Source: Halichondria panicea
Taxonomy: Eukaryota; Porifera; Demospongiae; Suberitida; Halichondriidae
NCBI RefSeq assembly: GCF_963675165.1
Contig: NC_087378.1
Span: 2,527,525-2,591,524 of the forward strand
Direction of reading: 5' to 3'
Length of the DNA: 64,000 nucleotides
In this document: one piece after another, positions 58,197 to 64,000 of the stretch
How the letters are laid out: the number at the start of each line of letters is the position of its first letter
Numbering within the stretch: the first letter of the stretch is position 1
The notes under the pieces: model-generated
Seen by the model: the letters and a program-made list of their open reading frames with translations, nothing else
The model's database searches: none
Told to the model about the DNA's origin: nothing
Position numbers and translations under genes: made by a program

Positions 58197-61100
58197 ATGG
58201 CATTCAACAGTGAGTTATCTGCTATAAAGCTGACACAAGAATGATTTGATGGTGTAATAATATAATTATTATAAACCACTGTAGGGGGCAGGCCTGAATT
58301 GAAAGACCTTCTTGACCAACTCGGTGTGGTGACAGAATGGGAGTTACTGGGAAATCACTTGGGCATTAAGAGGCACAAGCTCAACGATATCAAAGTGGAG
58401 CGGCATGGTAAAGCCTCCCTGTGCAAGATGGACATGTTTGACTACTGGCTAAGGAGTGATATATACGCTAGCTGGCAGAAGGTGGTGGAAGCCCTGGAAA
58501 AAATGGATGATTTCGGTCTACTATCTCATACTTTGAGAGTCAGCCATGGACTAGGTAAAACTTTATCTCGATATTCAACATGAATATTGTTTTCTTTTAG
58601 CTCCTGCTGTTCCTGCAGAGCCAATGCAATCTTCTCAAGGCGTGCAGCAAGTGAGGTTTGCATCACATGAGACACATGTACATGTACACGAAATGTTTAC
58701 TTTAGCAATCTGTGGGAAAAAAGCCAAATAACCCGCTATACGATAGTAGTATAGTTATGTCACTTAATTGTCAGTGAGTCACTATACAGTACTAATATAT
58801 TTTGTGACTATCCAGGGCTACTCTGCCAGTGCTGGTCACAGTGCAGGGGTTGCTTCTTTGGCTGGTGTGCAAGAAAAAACAGCTATACAAGATACCAGTG
58901 CTCAGAAATCATCCAATATAGCTTTAATCATCAGCTCTTTAACGCGAGATGATAGCAATGTCGATGCTGTTAATGCAATTGATCCGAGTGACCCTAAACT
59001 TTCTGTACTTCAGCAAGCAATTACAGTGAGTTACTATGAATCCACTGAGATCATTTAGACCATCATGTTTGTTTATACAGCGTCGTGCCCTAAATATGGC
59101 CAAAGTGCTTATTGCTCTGGGTGCTGATGTGAACTATGTCAATAGCAAAAACTTGACAGCTTTTGATATTGCCAGCATGATGAGTGATGAAAATGCTTTA
59201 GAGCTTCTAAAGAGTGTTGGAGGACTTCCGTCTTCCTATGTCTACAAAGACACTAGCACTAAAATGGAATCTGAAGAAGAGATGAGATCACAAAGTAAGT
59301 TGTGTGAGGACAACGTTGTGTTAGAGTCATTACAGGTGCATTCGGAAAGTAACATGACTTCTTGCTTGTGGTTACTTTCCAATGCACATATCTCTCTCTC
59401 TTTTAATTGTGGACTCTTGCTGTTAGTAGTCTGTATTCTCTTGTACTTGTAGATCTAGCCGTGTCCCTAGGCTAATCTAACTGCTTGTTTAATTCTGTCG
59501 TATGTACGCACTGAAAAATGTTGTACAATGACTACTCCCCCTTCCTCCCCTCCACTTTTAGCTCATTCCCTTGTTCTGTGTCTGGACAGCAGTGGGGAGA
59601 AGGCGCTCGTGCAGCTGGAGATACTCAACCAACTTGAGAAACTAACTGGCAAGAAGATCTCTGAACTGTTTGATTATATGGTGGGCAGTGGAATTGGAGG
59701 ACTCTTCCTACTAGCCATGGTGTACGGTAAGCTGCCTAGCGTACTTATTCGGCTGCTTAAATTACATTATTTCTAGCGGCCTGAAACCGAGGCTATAGTT
59801 GGACCTCTATTTAGGACGCAACATTTAAAAAAATTTATAGGTCAGAAAATTGCCTAAGATCGAGAGTGTCGCATATTTGGAGGGCCTTAAGTACATAGTA
59901 TTATGGTAATAGTATTGCAAGATCCAAGCCTCACAGAATTTTTTTCTTTTTGGGGTAAGGAAAGTTGGCTATTTGTATCTAGTCTTTTCTGGTTTATGCT
60001 GATCTGACCCCACAGCTGACAAGACTGTGCGTCAGCTCCAAAGGCTATACTATCAGTACATGCAAAGAATGTTGAATGTAACTGACGCCAAGAAGAGTTG
60101 GAGGGAACTGGAGGACTTTTTTCATGATCTGTTTCGACGTACAAGAATGGACGATAACGTCTCTCCCAAGTGAGTGTTCATGAAAACCTATTACACACTA
60201 AAATAGGTTTACATGTGGTTCTTCCTACAGTGGTCGGCCCAGCCACCACTTAACCACCACTTTTATCAATATAAAATGTAGCAATGTGCCAGAAAGTAGC
60301 CACTACTATAGACAATCGTGGGCAGATTCGTTTAGTCATTCATGGCTGTGTACTTTTGTGTAGGGTTCTCATTGCTGCTGTGAACAGGGAGACCACTAAA
60401 CTCAAGCTAAAATTCTTCAGTAACTTTTCAAAAGAGAAAGATTCATCACGTAAGGAAATAACCATACCCCTGTAAAGTGTGGTTTCCCATGACTGTTTTA
60501 TATATTATGTACACACATACTTATTCGTCTTTTTATATATACACACACAGTTCACGTATACAGAGTAGCATGCTACACCTGTGCCACCCCTGAGTACTAT
60601 GGCGTGATAGGCAATGACACAGACCACTACATTCATGGGGGAGCCATCTGCAGAAACCTCACACCCTCTGCTCTGACCTTCATTTACGAGAATTGTAAAA
60701 AGCCCTCCATTACCGGTGTAGTGTCTGTAGGGGAGGGAATCTGGTCGTCTATGCCTTACACGGAGGACACAGATCTATCAGCATGCGCAGCGGTGAGATA
60801 GTACTTGTAGCTTTTCCTTTGTATTTGGCATGTACATACGATGACAGAGCATGCATGTAATTGAAGCACACTCCTTCTTCCCCGGCAGTACCTACTATTA
60901 GCAGTTTGTATATAATTGGAGCATTCCCAGAACATTTTCTTTCTCTCCCGTAGTACTATACACGTGTTTCTCTGTGTGCTTATTTTACGTACCCACCCAC
61001 ACACATTCTATAGGATGCACTGGTGGAGCAGATCCACCAGAACTGTAAGAGCCGGTTCTCTCCCCCCAACCCTGCCTTCTACTACCGTATCAACCCACTT

Positions 61101-61238
61101 TTTCCAGTTCAGACACCGGTGAAGCTACTACTGGAAGACCTCGTTGATTTGCATGTTAATGCTATTGTCACTCTTGTTGGAGAGGAGAGCTCATCATCTC
61201 TGGAAATTAAAAGTCTGGCATATCAGTTAGCTTCCTAA
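58197..61238 (+). CDS. Death domain - ankyrin - patatin-like protein, catalytic residues replaced
   Basis: Ten exons: 58197-58209, 58285-58554, 58601-58650, 58816-59025, 59081-59294, 59562-59726, 60016-60169, 60364-60449, 60551-60792, 61014-61238; intact frame, 542 aa. Residues about 8-88 form a Death domain (ELKDLLDQLGVVTEWELLGN ... WLRSD). Residues about 174-236 hold one or two ankyrin repeats (KVLIALGADVNYVNSKNLTA). Residues about 253-510 follow the patatin fold. LCLDSSGEKA replaces the oxyanion loop DGGGxRG. VGSGIGG replaces GTSTGG, so Gly296 sits where the Ser nucleophile should be. YIHGGAICRN replaces the DGG motif, so His416 takes the place of the catalytic Asp. ACYTCATPEYYG matches the conserved ARATSAAPTYF segment. 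Hence a pseudo-lipase is likely. Ankyrin plus patatin recalls iPLA2-beta, but the Death domain suggests an adaptor in cell-death or immune signalling. No transmembrane segment or signal peptide was seen. Confidence 0.85.
58727..58746. repeat. Solo end of a CCGTATAGC-family element
   Basis: AATAACCCGCTATACGATAG matches the right end of the MITE-like family, but no left end was found nearby. It lies in an intron of the Death-patatin gene. Confidence 0.45.
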
Positions 61239-61407
61239 GCTTTTTTGGTAGTATTATTATTATTCAAACAGAAGTTTTCTACAGTTTGTAGTTTTGATCG
61301 TGTTGTGTTTAAACTTGTGCATGTGTCATGCATTTTTAATGATGTAATGTACAAGTAAAAAAATAATAGTTATAATATACAATGTCATTTATGGAACAAC
61401 AATTAAT

Positions 61408-62471
61408 CTATTCACTGTCTATTAAGGTAGTCATGGCCGCCTTGAAGTCTCTCAACACCTTAGCCTCATCTTGAGTGGGTATTTCTTGGTCCCGCAAAAC
61501 AGTAGCAATAGCCACTGCACTCTGTTTCACACCATTCACTGTAGCTAGGCCACTGAGCAGCGTGGCCACATTAAACTGGTCACTCAGGTAGCCCTCCTCG
61601 GTGGTGACAGGCTGCACTGTGTCCAGGTAGTGGATTATCTCCACATTCTCAGGGGCAGGGGTCTCTCCTTCCCACAACCCGTCTGTTACCTGCATGCAAG
61701 TGTTGAACTATTAAAGTAGGCATGCACAATTCACTTATTCCATGGCATGTATATACATTGCCAGTGTATAGTTGTCACCCCTTAATTACCAGGCTGCTAC
61801 AATGCAAGCTGCACAGAGCTTACCACAGTGGTAGAACAAGGCATCCACAACTGTCTCTCAGGAGTCCATTCCCATTTTTGCTCTTTATCACACCAGCGAT
61901 ACCTATAAAAGATACAAAGCATGAACATTTGCTTGCCAACTGTCATGTATCACTTACCATAAAGGTGTAGCTTGGTTTGCATAGAAGACATAGATGTTAT
62001 TTTTGTCACTCCTCCCCTCCGATCCATCCTCCAACCCATTCAAAAATGTCTTGATGTTATCTCCATCTAGATAATGAGACATTCTATACAAGTCACAATT
62101 AAAGAAAAGTCACCTTTGATAGTTCTCGAGCTGAAAAACGCATTCTTCAAATGCATCTGGATGAGCATAGCTGCAGGAGAGAGCTCATCTTTTGGCACAG
62201 GCTCAGAGCACAACTGCTTGAGTTGACTCAACAGCGAACAAATCTTTGCAGAGTCTTTTTCACTCTTCGATGCTTGGTTATTCAGTGATTTCAGCAACTT
62301 TCGGATCTCCTTGCTGCAGTTGCATACGGGTATACTATAAAATATACTTTTTTATATCAGGGTCTGGGACACTTACTATTGTTTTGGAGGAGGTTTCACT
62401 TCAGTTTCAACTTTCCTTTTCTTAGTTTCAGGAGGGCCTTCACTGGGTGCAAAACTCTCACTTTCAGCCAT
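61408..62471 (-). CDS. Unrecognised 254-aa protein with nuclear-localisation-type N-terminus
   Basis: Five exons: 62377-62471, 62114-62313, 61958-62066, 61824-61902, 61408-61689; all splice in phase, 254 aa. The N-terminus is acidic and Ser/Pro-rich with KKRK, a likely nuclear localisation signal. A helical segment follows (YKEIRKLLKSLNNQASKSEK ... LLSQLKQLCSEPVPKDELSP). Next is a Trp-rich segment (NIYVFYANQATPLWYRWCDK, then WEWTPERQLWMPC). A helical C-terminus ends AAMTTLIDSE. I do not recognise the family. The consistent splicing and codon use support a real gene. It converges with the Death-patatin gene (169 bases between stops) and diverges from NRBP. Confidence 0.8.
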
Positions 62472-62708
62472 TCTAAACCACTAACACTGGCTACAAGCAA
62501 GCAAACAAACTAAAACTAGATGATAGTGATAATTCATGGCTGAGGTTTTGCAGTTTTATGGTCTAGTACCGTATGGGGGGGGAAAACCCCGGGATTCCCC
62601 TGAAGACGCTTTCCCGATTACAGGTGCAGGAGCACTTTGACCTAAGGTCAAAGTTCTATCAGAAAGAAGAATATACAATTAATTACAAAGAGCTAGAGAA
62701 CAAGCAAG
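62472..62708. promoter_or_regulatory. Putative bidirectional promoter, unknown gene / NRBP
   Basis: 237 bases separate the divergent start codons. A G9 tract and a CCCCGGG palindrome lie near 62575-62593. No further element was recognised. Confidence 0.4.
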
Positions 62709-63964
62709 ATGCCAAGGAGCCCCATAACTAGTACTGCTGACTTGTCAGAGACACCCTCCGTCTCTAAAGACTCTGATAAGGAAGACACTGACGACAGTGA
62801 GGATGAGATCCTAGAAATCAGTGAGAATGGAAGATGGCAGAAAATAGATCAGCATGTGAGTACATCTATGTGTGGTTTCTGAATACATTGGTCCTCTGGT
62901 TGGTTTTGAGGTTTGGCTGGGATACTTACTTGCCACTCATCCAAAACATTCGCAGGTGACCAGAGATGTTCCTGGCATTGATGCGGCTTTTCTGGCCATT
63001 GATACTGACGATGCTGTAGAGTTTGTATGGAATGAAGTGCGCTACTCTAACAGGAAGGTAGTCAAAGAGAGCAAGGTAAGGGCCGGGGTGTGGTATAAAT
63101 TAGTCAGAGCTTCCTAGGTGTGTGTCTCATTCTGTGTCCTTATAATTAAAAAGGCTAGGTGTAATAGTTATGCTATATTATTTTTATGCTTTCCTTAAGT
63201 AAATCCCTCAAGAAAAGAGCTCTTATTAGGGTCATATTAACAGTCTCCATAATTATGTGTCTTACAAATGTTTACCCTCAGGAACGTTTAGTGAAGATAC
63301 TAAAGAGGTTGACCGAAGTCAAGCACAACAATATCGTGAATTTTATTGACTTTTGGCATGACCGTGTCAATAACCAAGACAGAGTGAGTACCGTACACAT
63401 CATGGCACATACCAGCTACACACTCACATATTCATACTGGTGTGCTTTGATACACAATGGATGTCTTGTCTTAATCAGCTTGTTATCATTCTCTATGACA
63501 AACGTTACCACCCACTTCGCGCACATGCACACACACAGCTTGTGTTCATCACCGAGTACATGACGTCTGGCTCTCTCATGCAATTCCTAATGAAGGCCAA
63601 GGGTCAGGGTAGGAAGAAAACTGTCAGTAAAAAGGTGAGCTATAATTATACATGTTAGTCCCTTTATCATCAAAACACATGTACACTCGTGTAGATGTGG
63701 AGAAGATGGTGTCGACAGATCTTGTCAGCTCTAAGGTAAATGTAGTCTCGGAATGTGTGCACAGTATTTGATTTTAAACCGGCAAAGTATTTACAGAGTA
63801 ATAATTGGTAGCAAACTTGTGCACATGTGCAAGTTGTTGACCTACTTGGTGACGTACACACACATTTTCAACTAGTTATCTACACAAGCATGACATCACC
63901 CATGGCAACCTGTCTCTCGCCAGTATCTTCATTCAACACGATGGCCTGGTTAAGATCGGATCAG
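62709..63964 (+). CDS. NRBP1: Nuclear receptor-binding protein (NRBP) pseudokinase, 5' part
   Basis: Six exons are visible: 62709-62855, 62956-63075, 63282-63383, 63539-63634, 63695-63735, 63876-63964; the gene continues past the window edge. The protein opens with an acidic Ser-rich stretch, then EILEISENGRWQKIDQH, VPGIDAAFLAIDTDDAVEFV and WNEVRY, the NRBP N-lobe. The region HNNIVNFIDFWHDR is the alphaC-beta4 segment, and LVFITEYMTSGSLMQFL is the hinge. The catalytic loop reads THGNL rather than HRD, and the glycine-rich loop is absent, both hallmarks of NRBP pseudokinases. These act as adaptors in trafficking and ubiquitin-linked signalling. Animals outside vertebrates usually have a single NRBP, so NRBP1 versus NRBP2 cannot be distinguished. 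Confidence 0.9.
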
Positions 63965-63980
63965 GTGAGCTAACACTATG

Positions 63981-64000
63981 ATACCGTATAGCAGGTTATT
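63981..64000. mobile_element. Left end of another CCGTATAGC-family element, cut by the window edge
   Basis: The last bases, ATACCGTATAGCAGGTTATT, match the left terminus of the MITE-like family seen at 4901 and 56284. Confidence 0.5.

Noticed and set aside
1..64000. CRISPR arrays, tRNA or rRNA genes, and bacterial operons
   Set aside because: No regularly spaced repeats, cloverleaf or rRNA-like sequence was seen; all genes have eukaryotic introns.

Overview
The window is animal nuclear DNA with intron-rich protein genes and no bacterial or organellar features. Metazoan-specific families (myosin IX, a spectraplakin, an NRBP pseudokinase, AIMP3) sit beside a secreted protein whose C-terminal half resembles the domain of sponge 'short-chain collagen C4'. 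Together with short introns and tight head-to-head gene pairs, this suggests an early-branching metazoan, most likely a demosponge. That placement is inference. All gene models below were built by hand from splice sites and reading phase. The phases close across all 37 myosin exons and all 58 spectraplakin exons, which supports those models strongly.

Layout. 1-1200: the 5' end of a minus-strand LIM protein (ABLIM-like). 1518-2708 (+): AIMP3/EEF1E1. 2997-20169 (-): a complete unconventional myosin IX (RA, motor with loop-2 insert, IQ motifs, two C1 domains, RhoGAP), about 2571 aa. 20170-21978: divergent intergenic region. 21979-53863 (+): a complete spectraplakin (two CH domains, a long spectrin-repeat rod, EF hand, GAS2, basic tail with an SxIP motif), about 4033 aa. 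One of its introns holds a whole same-strand secreted-protein gene (45169-46105). Other introns hold a terminal-inverted-repeat element carrying a broken RecQ-like helicase (42727-43523) and several MITE-like elements. 55127-57993 (-): EIF3H, with a decayed copy of its last exon downstream. 58197-61238 (+): a Death domain - ankyrin - patatin-like protein whose patatin catalytic residues are replaced. 61408-62471 (-): an unrecognised 254-aa nuclear-type protein. 62709 to the window end (+): the first part of an NRBP pseudokinase.

Myosin IX and the spectraplakin are both cytoskeletal scaffolds and diverge from a shared 1.8-kb region. Myosin IX links actin to Rho inactivation; spectraplakin links actin to microtubules. 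Whether they are co-regulated cannot be read from the sequence. AIMP3 and EIF3H are translation factors. The most unusual gene is the Death-ankyrin-pseudopatatin protein. It looks like a signalling or immune-type adaptor built on a dead lipase fold, transcribed divergently from EIF3H.
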